Shown: positions 35,162 through 48,316, numbered from the stretch's first letter. The stretch: DNA of 64,000 bases from Hydractinia symbiolongicarpus (GCF_029227915.1 NC_079885.1:18859001-18923000); one strand, 5' to 3'. Numbers and translations: made by a program. Notes: generated by a model not told the origin, from the letters alone.

Positions 35162-35615
35162 ATATCAACGTACGCGTTACGCAACATAATCTGGTTGGCA
35201 TCAAACAAAGCTCAATACCAGTAATTTCTATGTTAATGACAACCCTAGCCCGTCTGTGTACAAATGTTTTAACTAATTGACTGGTTCCTACGTGTAATTT
35301 CAAGGCTATGCTGCAGCCAGAAGAAATTCAGTATATTAGCGACGGCTGGCAAGAATGCACAAACTAACGATGGCTGTAAAATGGTTGACAATGAATTTTA
35401 CGAGGAATATATCAAGGGCTGACAATGATTCATTGTAAATTTGATTAGAGAAACATGAATGCCAGTATTATATGTTTTTATAGGTAGCATGTCGCAAGCC
35501 ATGTTACAAAATTGACTTTAATTGGGAACAGATTTGTCAATTTTTAGAAAGCGCATGCCACTGGGTAGTTTCTCCAGTTTAGTAGACTTGTTCTCAACTA
35601 AGATTAAAAACACAT

Positions 35616-35687
35616 CGATCACGATGGCCTACAACCCACAATCTTCCGATTCGAAGTCGATCGCCTTATCCATTAGGCCGCGCGATC
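35616..35687 (-). pseudogene. tRNA-Arg-like, class C derivative with T5
   Basis: T loop is 6 nt and unlike a B box. C8, A27/A43, U28-G42. T5 at 35606-35610. Confidence 0.78.
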
Positions 35688-36142
35688 AGATCAACGTACG
35701 CGCTACGCAACAAAATCTGGTTGGCATCAAACAAAGCTCAATGCCAGTAATTTCTATGTTACAGGCAACCCTGGCACGTCTGTGTACAAATGTGTTAATT
35801 AATTGACTGGCACCTCCGTGTAATTTCATGGCTATGCCGCCGCCAGAGGAAATGCTGTATATTAGCGATGGCTGGCAAGAATGCACAAACTAACGAAGGC
35901 TGTAAAAATGGTTGACAATGAGTTTTACGAGAAATATTTCAAGGGCTGACAACGATTCATTGGATATTTGAATAGAAAAACAAGAATGCGAGTATTAAAT
36001 GTTTTTATAGGTAGCATGTCACAAGCCATGTTACGAAATTGACTTTAATTGGGTACAGATTTGTCAATTTTTAGAAAGCGCATGCCACTGGGTAGTTGTT
36101 CCACTTTAGTAGACCTGTTCTGAACTAAAATTAACAACACAT

Positions 36143-36215
36143 CGATCACGATGAGCCTCGAATCCACAATCTTCCGATTCAAAGTCGGACGCCTTATCCA
36201 TTAGGCCACGCGATC
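36143..36215 (-). pseudogene. tRNA-like with UUG anticodon, T4
   Basis: Anticodon stem TCCGA/TCGGA is perfect around CTTTGAA. A53/C61 mismatch and T loop TTCGAGG weaken the B box. T4 at 36127-36130. The best-folding UUG copy. Confidence 0.6.
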
Positions 36216-36668
36216 ATATCAACGTACGCGTTACGCAACAATATCTGGTTGGCATCAAACAAAGTTCAATGCCAGTAATTTCTATGTTAATGACAACCGC
36301 AGCGCGTCTGTGTACAAATGTGTTAATTAATTTACTGCTTCCTCCGTGTAATTTCATGGCTCTGCTGCGGCCAGAGGAATTACTGTATGTTAGCGACAGT
36401 TGGCAAGAATGTAAAACTAACGATGGCTGTAAAATGGTTGACAATGATTTATACGAGAAATTTTTCAGGGGCTGACAACGATTCATTGGATATTTGAATA
36501 GAAAATCAAGAATGCGAGTATTAAATGTTTTTATAGGAAGCATGTCCCAAGCCATGTTACGAAATCCAGTTTTAATGGGAACAGATTTGTCAATTTTTAG
36601 AAAGCGCATGCCATTGGGTAGTTTCTACAATTTAGTAGACTTGTTCTCAACTAAGATTAACAACACAT

Positions 36669-36741
36669 CGATCACGATGAGACTCGAACCCACAATTTTC
36701 CGATTCGAAGTCGGACGCCTTATCCTTTAGGCCACGCGATC
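36669..36741 (-). tRNA. tRNA-Arg(UCG), class G
   Basis: Copy of 34564-34636 at +2105 bp with one D-loop difference. Confidence 0.5.
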
Positions 36742-37194
36742 ATATCAACGTACGCGTTACGCAACAATATCTGGTTGGCATCAAACATAGTTCAATGCCA
36801 TAATTTCTATGTTAATGACAACCGCAGCGCGTCTGTGTACAAATGTGTTAATTAATTTACTGGTTCCTCCGTGTAATTTCATGGCTCTGCTGCGGCCAGA
36901 AGAAATTCAGTATATTAGCGACGGCTGGCAAGAATGCACAAACTAACGATGGCTGTAAAATGGTTGACAATGAATTTTACGAGTAATATATCAAGGGCTG
37001 ACAATGATTCATTGGATATTTGAATAGAAAAACAAGAATGCAAGTATTAAATGTTTTTATAGGTAGCATGTCACAAGGCATGTTACGAAATTGACTTTAA
37101 TTGGGAACAGATTTGTCAATTTTTAGAAAGCGCATGCCACTGGGTAGTTGTTCCACTTTAGTTGAACTGCTCTGAACTAAGATTAACAACACAT

Positions 37195-37266
37195 CGATCA
37201 CGATAAGACTCAAACCATCATCTTCCGATTCGAAGTCGGACGCCTTATCCATTAGGCCACGCGATC
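37195..37266 (-). pseudogene. tRNA-Arg-like, class E, 72 nt
   Basis: Copy of 35090-35161 at +2105 bp, with C56U added. Confidence 0.74.
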
Positions 37267-37720
37267 ATATCAACGTACGCGTTACGCAACAAAATCTGGT
37301 TGGCATCAAACAAAGCTCAATACCAGTAATTTCTATGTTAATGACAACCCTAGCCCGTCTGTGTACAAATGTTTTAATTAATTGACTGTTTCCTACGTGT
37401 AATTTCAAGGCTATGCTGCAGCCAGAAGAAATTCAGTATATTAGCGACGGCTGGCAAGAATGCACAAACTAACGATGGCTGTAAAATGGTTGACAATGAA
37501 TTTTACGAGGAATATATCAAGGGCTGACAATGATTCATTGTAAATTTGATTAGAGAAACAAGAATGCCAGTATTATATGTTTTTATAGGTAGCATGTCGC
37601 AAGCCATGTTACAAAATTGACTTTAATTGGGAACAGATTTGTCAATTTTTAGAAAGCGCATGCCACTGGGTAGTTTCTCCAGTTTAGTAGACTTGTTCTC
37701 AACTAAGATTAAAAACACAT

Positions 37721-37792
37721 CGATCACGATGGGCTGCAACCCACAATCTTCCGATTCGAAGTCGATCGCCTTATCCATTAGGCCGCGCGATC
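37721..37792 (-). pseudogene. tRNA-Arg-like, class C derivative with T5
   Basis: 6-nt T loop TTGCAG. T5 at 37711-37715. Copy of 35616-35687. Confidence 0.78.
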
Positions 37793-38247
37793 AGATCAAC
37801 GTACGCGCTACGCAACAAAATCTGGTTGGCATCAAACAAAGCTCAATGCCAGTAATTTCTATGTTACAGGCAACCCTGGCACGTCTGTGTACAAATGTGT
37901 TAATTAATTGACTGGCACCTCCGTGTAATTTCATGGCTATGCCGCCGCCAGAGGAAATGCTGCATATTAGCGATGGCTGGCAAGAATGCACAAACTAACG
38001 ATGGCTGTAAAAATGGTTGACAATGAATTTTACGAGAAATATTTCAAGGGCTGACAACGATTCATTGGATATTTGAATAGAAAAACAAGAATGCAAGTAT
38101 TAAATGTTTTTATAGGTAGCATGTCACAAGGCATGTTACGAAATTGACTTTAATTGGGAACAGACTTGTCAATTTTTAGAAAGCGCATGCCACTGGGTAG
38201 TTGTTCCACTTTAGTTGAACTGTTCTGAACAAAGATTAACAACACAT

Positions 38248-38320
38248 CGATCACGATAAGACTCGAACCCACCATCTTCCGATTGGAAGTCGGACGCCTT
38301 ATCCATTAGGCCACGCGATC
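38248..38320 (-). pseudogene. tRNA-like with UCC anticodon, class E
   Basis: Loop CTTCCAA gives UCC with a perfect anticodon stem. U48G. No T4. Confidence 0.55.
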
Positions 38321-38775
38321 ATATCAACGTACGCGTTACGCAACAATATGTGGTTGGCATCAAACAAAGTTCAATGCCAGTAATTTCTATGTTACAGGCA
38401 ACCCTGGCACGTCTGTGTACAAATGTGTTAATTAATTGACTGGCACCTCCGTGTAATTTCATGGCTATGCCGCCGCCAGAGGAAATGCTGTATATTAGCG
38501 ATGGCTGGCTAGAATGCACAAACTAACGATGGCTGTAAAAATGGTTGACAATAAATTTTATGAGTAATATTTCAAGGGCTGACAACGATTCATTGGATAT
38601 TTGAATAGAAAAACAAGAATGCGAGTATTAAATGTTTTTATAGGTAGCATGTCACAAGCGATGTTACGAAATTGACTTTAATTGGGAACAGATTTGTCAA
38701 TTTTTAGAAAGCGCATGCCACTGGGTAGTTGTTCTACGTTAGTTGACCTGTTCTGAACTAAAATTAACAACAAAT

Positions 38776-38848
38776 CGATCAAGATGGGACTCGAACCCAC
38801 AATCTTCCGATTCGAAGTCGGACGCCTTATCCATTAGTCCACGCGATC
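38776..38848 (-). pseudogene. tRNA-Arg-like, class A with T4
   Basis: B box perfect and T4 at 38760-38763, but C6/U67 and A11/G24 mismatches. Confidence 0.6.
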
Positions 38849-39302
38849 ATATCAACGTACGCGTTACGCAACAATATCTGGTTGGCATCAAACAAAGTTC
38901 AATGACAGTAATTTCCATGTTAATGACAACCCTTGCCCGTCTGTGTACAAATGTTTTAATTAATTGACTGGTTCCTACGTGTAATTTCAAGGCTATGCCG
39001 CAGCCAGAAGAAATTCAGTATATTAGCGACGGCTGGCAAGAATGCACAAATTAACGATGGCTGTAAAATGGTTGACAATGAATTTTACGAGTAATATATC
39101 AAGGGCTGACAATGATTCATTGCAAATTTGATTAGAGAAACAAGAATGCCAGTATTAAATGTACTTATTAGTAGCATGTCCCAAGCCATGTTACGAAATC
39201 CAGTTTTATTGGGAACAGATTTGTCAATTTTTAGAAAGCGCATACCGCTGGGTAGTTGTTCAACTTTAGTGGACCTGTTCTGAACTAAAATTAACAACAC
39301 AT

Positions 39303-39375
39303 CGATCACGATGGGACTAGAACGCACATTCTTCCGATTCGAAGTCGGACGCCTTATCCATTAGGCCACGCGATA
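39303..39375 (-). pseudogene. tRNA-Arg-like, class A with T4
   Basis: T loop TTCTAGT and a broken T stem; U1/C72 mismatch. T4 at 39287-39290. Confidence 0.7.
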
Positions 39376-39828
39376 ATATCAACGTACGCGTTACGCAACA
39401 ATATCTGATTGGCATCAAACAAAGTTCAATGCCAGTTATTTCTATGTTAATGACAACCGCAGCGCGTCTGTGTACAAATGTGTTAATTAATTTACTGGTT
39501 CCTCCGTGTAATTTCATGGCTCTGCTGCGGCCAGAGGAATTGCTGTATGTTAGCGACAGCTGGCAAGCATGTAAAACTAACGATGGCTGTAAAATGGTTG
39601 ACAATGATTTATACGAGAAATTTTTCAGGGGCTGACAACGATTCATTGGATATTTGAATAGAAAAACAAGAATGCGAGTATTAAATGTTTTTATAGGTAG
39701 CATGTCACAAGCCATGTTACGAAATTGACTTTAATTGGGAACAGATTTGTCAATTTTTAGAAAGCGCATGCCACTTGGTAGTTGTTCCACATTAGTAGAC
39801 CTGTTCTGAACTAAGATTAACAATACGT

Positions 39829-39900
39829 CGACCACAATGGGATTCGACCCACAATCGTCCGATTCGAAGTCGGACGCCCTATCCATTAGGCCACCCGATC
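39829..39900 (-). pseudogene. tRNA-Arg-like, class D
   Basis: 72 nt, T loop TCGAAT, G6/G67 mismatch. Confidence 0.75.
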
Positions 39901-40355
39901 ATTTCAACGTACACGTTACGCAACAAAATTTGGTTGGAAAAAAACAAAACTCATTCGCCAATAATTTCTATGTTAATGACAACCGTGGCGCGTCTGTGTA
40001 CAAATGTGTTACTTAATTTACTGGTACCTCCGTGTAATTTCGTGGCTATGCTGCGGCCAGAGGAATTGCTGCATAATAGAGACGGCTGGCAAGAATGCAC
40101 AAACTAACGATGGCTGTAAAATGGTTGACAATAAATGTTACGAGGAATATATCAAGGGCTGACAATGATTCATTGTAAATTTGATTAGAGAAACAAGAAT
40201 GGGAGTATTAAATATTTTTATAGGTAGCATGTCACAAGCCATGTTACGAAATTGACTTTAATTGGGAACAGATTTGTCAATTTTTAGAAAGCGCATGCCA
40301 CTGGGTAGTTGTTCCACTTTAGTTGACCTGTTCTGAACTAAGATTAACAACACAT

Positions 40356-40428
40356 CGATCACGATTGGACTCGAACCCACAATCTTCCGATTCGAAGTCG
40401 GACGCCTTATCCATTAGGCCACGCGATC
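40356..40428 (-). tRNA. tRNA-Arg(UCG), class A
   Basis: Canonical apart from G51/A63 in the T stem. Perfect B box, no T4. Confidence 0.65.
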
Positions 40429-40879
40429 ATATCAACGTACGCGTTACGCAACAAAATCTGGTTGGTATCAAACAAAGATCAATAGCAGTAATTTCTATGT
40501 TAATGACAACCGTAGCGCGTCTGTGCACAAATGTTGTATTTAATTGACTGGTTCCTCCAGCTAATTTCAAAACTATGCCGCAGCCAGAGGAAATGCTATA
40601 TTAGCGATGGCTGGCAATATGCACAAACTAACGATGGCTGTAAAATGTTTAACAACGAATTTTACGAGGAATATTTCAAGGGCTGGTAACGATTCGCTGT
40701 AAATATGATTAGAGAAAGAAGAATGCCAGTATTAAATGTACTTAATAGTAGCATGTCACCAGCCATGTTACGAAATCCAGTTTTATTGGGAACAGATTTG
40801 TCAATTTTAAAGAAGCGCATGGCGCTGGGAATTCTTTCCACTTTAGTAGACTTGTTCTCAACTAAGATTAACAATACGT

Positions 40880-40951
40880 CGACCACAATGGGATTCAACC
40901 CACAATCGTCCGATTCGAAGTCGGACGCCCTATCCATTAGGCCACCCGATC
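40880..40951 (-). pseudogene. tRNA-Arg-like, class D
   Basis: 72 nt, 6-nt T loop (TTGAAT), G6/G67 mismatch. Confidence 0.75.
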
Positions 40952-41405
40952 ATTTCAACGTACACGTTACGCAACAAAATTTGGTTGGAATAAAACAAAA
41001 CTCATTCGCCAATAATTTCTATGTTAATGACAACCGTGGCGCGTCTGTGTACAAATGTGTTACTTAATTTACTGGTACCTCCGTGTAATTTCGTGGCTAT
41101 GCTGCGGCCAGAGGAATTGCTGTATGTTAGCGACACCTGGCAAGAATGTAAAACTAACGATGGCTGTAAAATGGTTGACAATGATTTATACGAGGAATTT
41201 TCCAGGGGCTGACAACGATTCATTGGATATTTGAATAGAAAAACATGAATGCGAGTATTAAATGTTTTTATAAGTAGCATGTCACAAGCCATGTTACGAA
41301 ATTGACTTTAATTGGGAACAGATTTGTCAATTTTTAGAAAACGCATGCCACTGGGTAGTTGTTCGACTTTAGTAGACCTGTTCTGAACTGAAATTACAAA
41401 CACAT

Positions 41406-41478
41406 CGATCACGATGGGACTCGAACCAACAATCTTCCGATTCGAAGTCGGACGCCTTATCCATTAGGCCACGCAAAC
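41406..41478 (-). pseudogene. tRNA-Arg-like, decayed class A
   Basis: Acceptor GTTTGCG has U2/U71; T stem U51/C63. B box perfect. The trailer has only T3. Confidence 0.65.
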
Positions 41479-41932
41479 ATGTGAACGTACACGTTACGCA
41501 AAAAATTTTGGTTAGTATAAAACAAAACTCATTCGCCAATAATTTCTATGTTAATGAAAACCGTAGCGCGTCTGTGCACAAATGTGTTAATTAATTTACT
41601 GGTTCCTCCGTGTAATTTCATGGCTCTGCTGCGGCCAGAGGAATTGCTGTATGTTAGCGACAGCTGGAAAGATTGTAAAACTAACGATGGCTGTAAAATG
41701 GTTGACAATAAATGTTACGAGGAATATATCAAGGGCTGACAATGATTCATTGTAAATTTGATTAGAGAAACAAGAATGCGAGTATTAAATATTTTTATAG
41801 GTAGCATGTCACAAGCCATGTTACGAAATTGACTTTAATTGGGAACAGATTTGTCAATTTTTAGAAAACGCATGCCACTGGGTAGTTGTTCGACTTTAGT
41901 AGACCTGCTCTGAACTAAAATTACCAACACAT

Positions 41933-42005
41933 CGATCACGATGGGACTCGAACCCACAATCTTCTGATTCGAAGTCGGACGCCTTATCCATTAGGCCACG
42001 CGATC
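41933..42005 (-). tRNA. tRNA-Arg(UCG), class A with T4
   Basis: One mismatch, C29/A41. Perfect A and B boxes. T4 at 41917-41920. Confidence 0.65.
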
Positions 42006-42458
42006 ATATCAACGTACGCGTTACGCAACAAAACCTGGTTAGCATCAAACAAAGCTCAATAGCCGTAATTTCTATGTTAATGACAACCCTAGCGCGTCTG
42101 TGTACAAATGTGTTAATCAATTTACTGCTTCCTCCGTGTAATTTCATGGCTCTGCTGCGGTCAGAAGAATTGCTGTATGTTAGCGACAGCTGGCAAGAAT
42201 GTAAAACTAACGATGGCTGTAAAATGGTTGACAATGATTTATACGAGGAATTTTTCACGGGCTGACAACGATTCATTGTAAATTTGATTGGAGAAACAAG
42301 AATGCCAGTGTTAAATGTACCTATTAGTAGCATGTCGCAAGCCATGTTACGAAATCCACTTTTATTGGGAACAGATTTGTCGGTTTTAAGGAATCGCATG
42401 CCATTGGGTAGTTTCTACAATTTAGTAGACTTGTTCTCAACTAAGATTAACAACACAT

Positions 42459-42531
42459 CGATCACGATGGGACTGGAACCCACAATCTTCCGATTCGAAG
42501 TCGAACGCCTTATCCATTAGGCTGCACCATC
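42459..42531 (-). pseudogene. tRNA-Arg-like, class C
   Basis: C57, C8, and acceptor GATGGTG with G4/G69 mismatch. Confidence 0.78.
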
Positions 42532-42986
42532 ATATCAACGTACGCGTTACGCAACAAAATCTGGTTGGCATCAAACAAAGCTCAATGCCAGTAACTTCTA
42601 TGTTACAAGCAACCCTGGCACGTCTGTGTACAAATGTGTTAATTAATTGAGTGGCAAGTTCGTGTAACTTCATGGCTATGCCGCCGCCAGAGGAAATGCT
42701 GTATATTAGCGATGGCTGGCAAGAATGCTCAAACTATTGATGGCTGTAAAAATGGTTGACAATGAACTTTACGAGGAATATTTCAAGGGCTGACAACGAT
42801 TCATTGGATATTTGAATAGAAAAACAGGAATGCGAGTATTAGATGTTTTTATAGGTAGCATGTTACAAGCCATGTTACAAAATTGACTTTAATTGGGAAC
42901 AGATTTGTCAATTTTTAGAAAGCGCATGCCACTGGGTAGTTGTTCCACTTTAGTTGACCTGTTCTGAACTAAGATTAACAACACAT

Positions 42987-43059
42987 CGATCACGATAAAA
43001 CTCGAACCCACAATCTTCAGATTCGAGGTCGGACGCCTTATCCATTAGGGCACGCGATC
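42987..43059 (-). pseudogene. tRNA-Arg-like, class F, internal T4
   Basis: U33C, G10C, C29/U41. T4 inside the T stem (plus-strand AAAA 42997-43000). Confidence 0.8.
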
Positions 43060-43511
43060 ATATCAACGTACACGTTACGCAACAACATCTGGTTGGCATC
43101 AAACAAAGCTCAATGCCAGTAATTTCTATGTTAATGACAACCCTAGCCCGTCTGTGTACAAATGTTTTAATTAATTGTCTGGTTCCTACGTGTAATTTCA
43201 AGGCTATGCTGCAGCCAGAAGAAATTCAGTATATTAGCGACGGCTGGCAAGAATGCACAAACTAACGATGGCTGTAAAATGGTTGACAATGAATTTTACG
43301 AGGAATATATCAAGGGCTGACAATGATTCATTGTAAATTTGATTAGAGAAACAAGAATGCCAGTATTAAATGTACTTATTAGTAGCATGTCCCAAACCAT
43401 GTTACGAAATCCAGTTTTATTGGGAACAGATTTGCCAATTTTAGAAAGCCGTGCCACTGGGTAGTTGTTCCACTTATGTAGACCTGTTCTGAACTAAGAT
43501 TAACAACACAT

Positions 43512-43584
43512 CGATCACGATAAGACTCGAACCCACAATCTTCAGATTCGAGGTCGGACGCCTTATCCATTAGGGCACGCGATC
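43512..43584 (-). pseudogene. tRNA-Arg-like, class F
   Basis: U33C, G10C and C29/U41. Confidence 0.78.
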
Positions 43585-44038
43585 ATATCAACGTACACGT
43601 TACGCAACAACATCTGGTTGGCATCAAACAAAGCTCAATGCCAGTAATTTCTATTTTAATGACAACCCTATCCCGTCTGTGTACAAATGTTTTAATTAAT
43701 TGACTGGTTCCTACGTGTAATTTCAAGGCTATGCTGCAGCCAGAAGAAATTCAGTATATTAGCGACGGCTGGCAAGAATGCACAAACTAACGATGGCTGT
43801 AAAATGGTTGACAATGATTTATACGAGGAATTTTTCACGGGCTGACAACGATTCATTGTAAATTTGATTGGAGAAACAAGAATGCCAGTGTTAAATGTAC
43901 CTATTAGTAGCATGTCGCAAGCCATGTTACGAAATCCACTTTTATTGGGAACAGATTTGTCGGTTTTAAGGAATCGCATGCCATTGGGTAGTTTCTACAA
44001 TTTAGTAGACTTGTTCTCAACTAAGATTAACAACACAT

Positions 44039-44111
44039 CGATCACGATGGGACGGGAACCCACAATCTTCCGATTCGAAGTCGAACGCCTTATCCATTAG
44101 GCCGCACCATC
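44039..44111 (-). pseudogene. tRNA-Arg-like, class C
   Basis: T loop TTCCCGT, C8, G4/G69 mismatch. Confidence 0.78.
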
Positions 44112-44563
44112 ATATCAACGTACGCGTTACGCAACAACATCTGGTTGGCATCAAACAAAGCTCAATGCCAGTAATTTCTATGTTAATGACAACCCTAGCC
44201 CGTCTGTGTACAAATGTTTTAATTAATTGACTGGTTCCTACGTGTAATTTCAAGGCTATGCTGCAGCCAGAAGAAATTCAGTATATTAGCGACGGCTGGC
44301 AAGAATGCACAAACTAACGATGGCTGTAAAATGGTTGACAATGAATTTTACGAGGAATATATCAAGGGCTGACAATGATTCATTGTAAATTTGATTAGAG
44401 AAACAAGAATGCCAGTATTAAATGTACTTATTAGTAGCATGTCCCAAGCCATGTTACGAAATCCAGTTTTATTGGGAACAGATTTGTCAATTTTAGAAAG
44501 ACGTGCCACTGGTTAGTTGTTCCACTTATGTAGACCTGTTCTGAACTAAGATTAACAACACAT

Positions 44564-44636
44564 CGATCACGATAAGACTCGAACCCACAATCTTCAGATT
44601 CGAGGTCGGACGCCTTATCCATTAGGGCACGCGATC
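44564..44636 (-). pseudogene. tRNA-Arg-like, class F
   Basis: Standard class F body. This unit is missing from the next higher-order copy. Confidence 0.78.
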
Positions 44637-45088
44637 ATATCAACGTACACGTTACGCAACAACATCTGGTTGGCATCAAACAAAGCTCAATGCCAGTAAT
44701 TTCTATTTTAATGACAACCCTATCCCGTCTGTGTACAAATGTTTTAATTAATTAACTGGTTCCCACGTGTAATTTCAAAGCTATGCTGCAGCCAGAAGAA
44801 ATTCAGTATATTAGCGACGGCTGGCAAGAATGCACAAACTAACGATGGCTGTAAAATGGTTGACAATGAATTTTACGAGGAATATATCAAGGGCTGACAA
44901 TGATTCATTGTAAATTTGATTAGAGAAACAAGAATGCCAGTATTAAATGTACTTATTAGTAGCATGTCCCAAGCCATGTTACGAAATCCAGTTTTATTGG
45001 GAACAGATTTGTCAATTTTAGAAAGCCGTGCCACTGGGTAGTTGTTCCACTTATGTAGACCTGTTCTGAACTAAGATTAACAACACAT

Positions 45089-45161
45089 CGATCACGATAA
45101 GACTCGAACCCACAATCTTCAGATTCGAGGTCGGACGCCTTATCCATTAGGGCACGCGATC
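45089..45161 (-). pseudogene. tRNA-Arg-like, class F
   Basis: Class F body; matches 47194-47266 at +2105 bp. Confidence 0.78.
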
Positions 45162-45613
45162 ATATCAACGTACACGTTACGCAACAACATCTGGTTGGCA
45201 TCAAACGAAGCTCAATGCCAGTAATTTCTATTTTAATGACAACCCTATCCCGTCTGTGTACAAATGTTTTAATTAATTGACTGGTTCCTACGTGTAATTT
45301 CAAAGCTATGCTGCAGCCAGAAGAAATTCAGTATATTAGCGACGGCTGGCAAGAATGCACAAACTAACGATGGCTGTAAAATGGTTGACAATGAATTTTA
45401 CGAGGAATATATCAAGGGCTGACAATGATTCATTGTAAATTTGATTAGAGAAACAAGAATGCCAGTATTAAATGTACTTATTATTAGCATATCCCAAGCC
45501 ATGTTACGAAATCCAGTTTTATTGGGAACAGATTTGTCAATTTTAGAAAGCCGTGCCACTGGGTAGTTGTTCCACTTATGTAGACCTGTTCTGAACTAAA
45601 ATTAACAACACAT

Positions 45614-45686
45614 CGATCACGATGAGACTCGAACCCACAATCTTCCGATTCGAAGTCGGACGCCTTATCCATTAGGCCACGCCATC
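45614..45686 (-). pseudogene. tRNA-Arg-like, class G, C4G, T4
   Basis: UCG loop and stems intact except G4/G69. B box ends in T. T4 at 45598-45601. Confidence 0.55.
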
Positions 45687-46141
45687 ATATCAACGTACGC
45701 GTTACGCAACAACATCTGGTTGGCATCAAACAAAGCTCAATGCCAGTAATTTCTATGTTACAGGCAACCCTGGCACGTCTGTGTACAAATGTGTTAATTA
45801 ATTGAGTGGCAAGTCCGTGTAACTTCATGGCTATGCCGCCGCCATAGGAATTGCTGTATATTAGCGATGGCTGGCAAGAATGCTCAAACTATTGATGGCT
45901 GTAAAAATGGTTGACAATGAACTTTACGAGGAATATTTCAAGGGCTGACAACGATTCATTGGATATTTGAATAGAAAAACAAGAATGCGAGTATTAGATG
46001 TTTTTATAGGTAGCATGTTACAAGCCATGTTACGAAATTGACTTTAATTGGGAACAGATTTGTCAATTTTTAGAAAGCACATGCCACTGGGTAGTTGTTC
46101 CACTTTAGTTGACCTGTTCTGAACTAAGATTAACAACACAT

Positions 46142-46214
46142 CGATCACGATAAGACTCGAACCCACAATTTTCAGATTCGAGGTCGGACGCCTTATCCAT
46201 TAGGGCACGCGATC
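46142..46214 (-). pseudogene. tRNA-Arg-like, class F
   Basis: Class F body with a U in the variable region. Confidence 0.78.
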
Positions 46215-46668
46215 ATATCAACGTACACGTTACGCAACAACATCTGGTTGGCATCAAACAAAGCTTAATGCCAGTAATTTCTATGTTAATGACAACCCTA
46301 GCCAGTCTGTGTACAAATGTTTTAATTAATTGACTGGTTCCTACGTGTAATTTCAAGGCTATGCTGCAGCCAGAAGAAATTCAGTATATTAGCGACGGCT
46401 GGCAAGAATGCACAAACTAACGATGGCTGTAAAATGGTTGACAATGATTTATACGAGGAATTTTTCACGGGCTGACAACGATTCATTGTAAATTTGATTG
46501 GAGAAACAAGAATGCCAGTGTTAAATTTACCTATTAGTAGCATGTCGCAAGCCATGTTACGAAATCCACTTTTATTGGGAACAGATTTGTCGGTTTTAAG
46601 GAATCGCATGCCATTGGGTAGTTTCTACAATTTAGTAGACTTGTTCTCAACTAAGATTAACAACACAT

Positions 46669-46741
46669 CGATCACGATGGGACGGGAACCCACAATCTTC
46701 CGATTCGAAGTCGAACGCCTTATCCATTAGGCCGCACCATC
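46669..46741 (-). pseudogene. tRNA-Arg-like, class C
   Basis: Copy of 44039-44111 at +2630 bp. Confidence 0.78.
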
Positions 46742-47193
46742 ATATCAACGTACACGTTACGCAACAACATCTGGTTGGCATCAAACAAAGCTCAATGCCA
46801 GTAATTTCTATTTTAATGACAACCCTATCCCGTCTGTGTACAAATGTTTTAATTAATTAACTGGTTCCCACGTGTAATTTCAAAGCTATGCTGCAGCCAG
46901 AAGAAATTCAGTATATTAGCGACGGCTGGCAAGAATGCACAAACTAACGATGGCTGTAAAATGGTTGACAATGAATTTTACGAGGAATATATCAAGGGCT
47001 GACAATGATTCATTGTAAATTTGATTAGAGAAACAAGAATGCCAGTATTAAATGTACTTATTAGTAGCATGTCCCAAGCCATGTTACGAAATCCAGTTTT
47101 ATTGGGAACAGATTTGTCAATTTTAGAAAGCCGTGCCACTGGGTAGTTGTTCCACTTATGTAGACCTGTTCTGAACTAAGATTAACAACACAT

Positions 47194-47266
47194 CGATCAC
47201 GATAAGACTCGAACCCACAATCTTCAGATTCGAGGTCGGACGCCTTATCCATTAGGGCACGCGATC
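47194..47266 (-). pseudogene. tRNA-Arg-like, class F
   Basis: Copy of 45089-45161 at +2105 bp. Confidence 0.78.
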
Positions 47267-47718
47267 ATATCAACGTACACGTTACGCAACAACATCTGGT
47301 TGGCATCAAACGAAGCTCAATGCCAGTAATTTCTATTTTAATGACAACCCTATCCCGTCTGTGTACAAATGTTTTAATTAATTGACTGGTTCCTACGTGT
47401 AATTTCAAAGCTATGCTGCAGCCAGAAGAAATTCAGTATATTAGCGACGGCTGGCAAGAATGCACAAACTAACGATGGCTGTAAAATGGTTGACAATGAA
47501 TTTTACGAGGAATATATCAAGGGCTGACAATGATTCATTGTAAATTTGATTAGAGAAACAAGAATGCCAGTATTAAATGTACTTATTATTAGCATGTCCC
47601 AAGCCATGTTACGAAATCCAGTTTTATTGGGAACAGATTTGTCAATTTTAGAAAGCCGTGCCACTGGGTAGTTGTTCCACTTATGTAGACCTGTTCTGAA
47701 CTAAAATTAACAACACAT

Positions 47719-47791
47719 CGATCACGATGAGACTCGAACCCACAATCTTCCGATTCGAAGTCGGACGCCTTATCCATTAGGCCACGCCATC
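47719..47791 (-). pseudogene. tRNA-Arg-like, class G, C4G, T4
   Basis: Copy of 45614-45686; T4 at 47703-47706. Confidence 0.55.
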
Positions 47792-48243
47792 ATATCAACG
47801 TACGCGTTACGCAACAACATCTGGTTGGCATCAAACAAAGCTCAATGCCAGTAATTTCTATTTTAATGACAACCCTATCCCGTCTGTGTACAAATGTTTT
47901 AATTAATTGACTGGTTCCTACGTGTAATTTCAAAGCTATGCTGCAGCCAGAAGAAATTCAGTATATTAGCGACGGCTGGCAAGAATGCACAAACTAACGA
48001 TGGCTGTAAAATGGTTGACAATGAATTTTACGAGGAATATATCAAGGGCTGACAATGATTCATTGTAAATTTGATTAGAGAAACAAGAATGCCAGTATTA
48101 CATGTACTTATTATTAGCATGTCCCAAGCCATGTTACGAAATCCAGTTTTATTGGGAACAGATTTGTCAATTTTAGAAAGCCGTGCCACTGGGTAGTTGT
48201 TCCACTTATGTAGACCTGTTCTGAACTAAAATTAACAACACAT

Positions 48244-48316
48244 CGATCACGATGAGACTCGAACCCACAATCTTCCGATTCGAAGTCGGACGCCTTATCC
48301 ATTAGGCCACGCCATC
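48244..48316 (-). pseudogene. tRNA-Arg-like, class G, C4G, T4
   Basis: Extra G unit, tandem duplicate of the previous one. T4 at 48228-48231. Confidence 0.55.

Larger units (their letters stand above)
33890..35994. repeat. 2105-bp four-unit higher-order repeat, copy 1
   Basis: Order UUG, G, E(72 nt), C-derivative with T5. Left edge placed where GAGAAGCAAGAATGCC and AGAAAAACAAGAATGCG diverge. Confidence 0.78.
35995..38099. repeat. 2105-bp four-unit higher-order repeat, copy 2
   Basis: Near-identical to the previous block, including both short (72-nt) tRNA pseudogenes. Confidence 0.78.
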
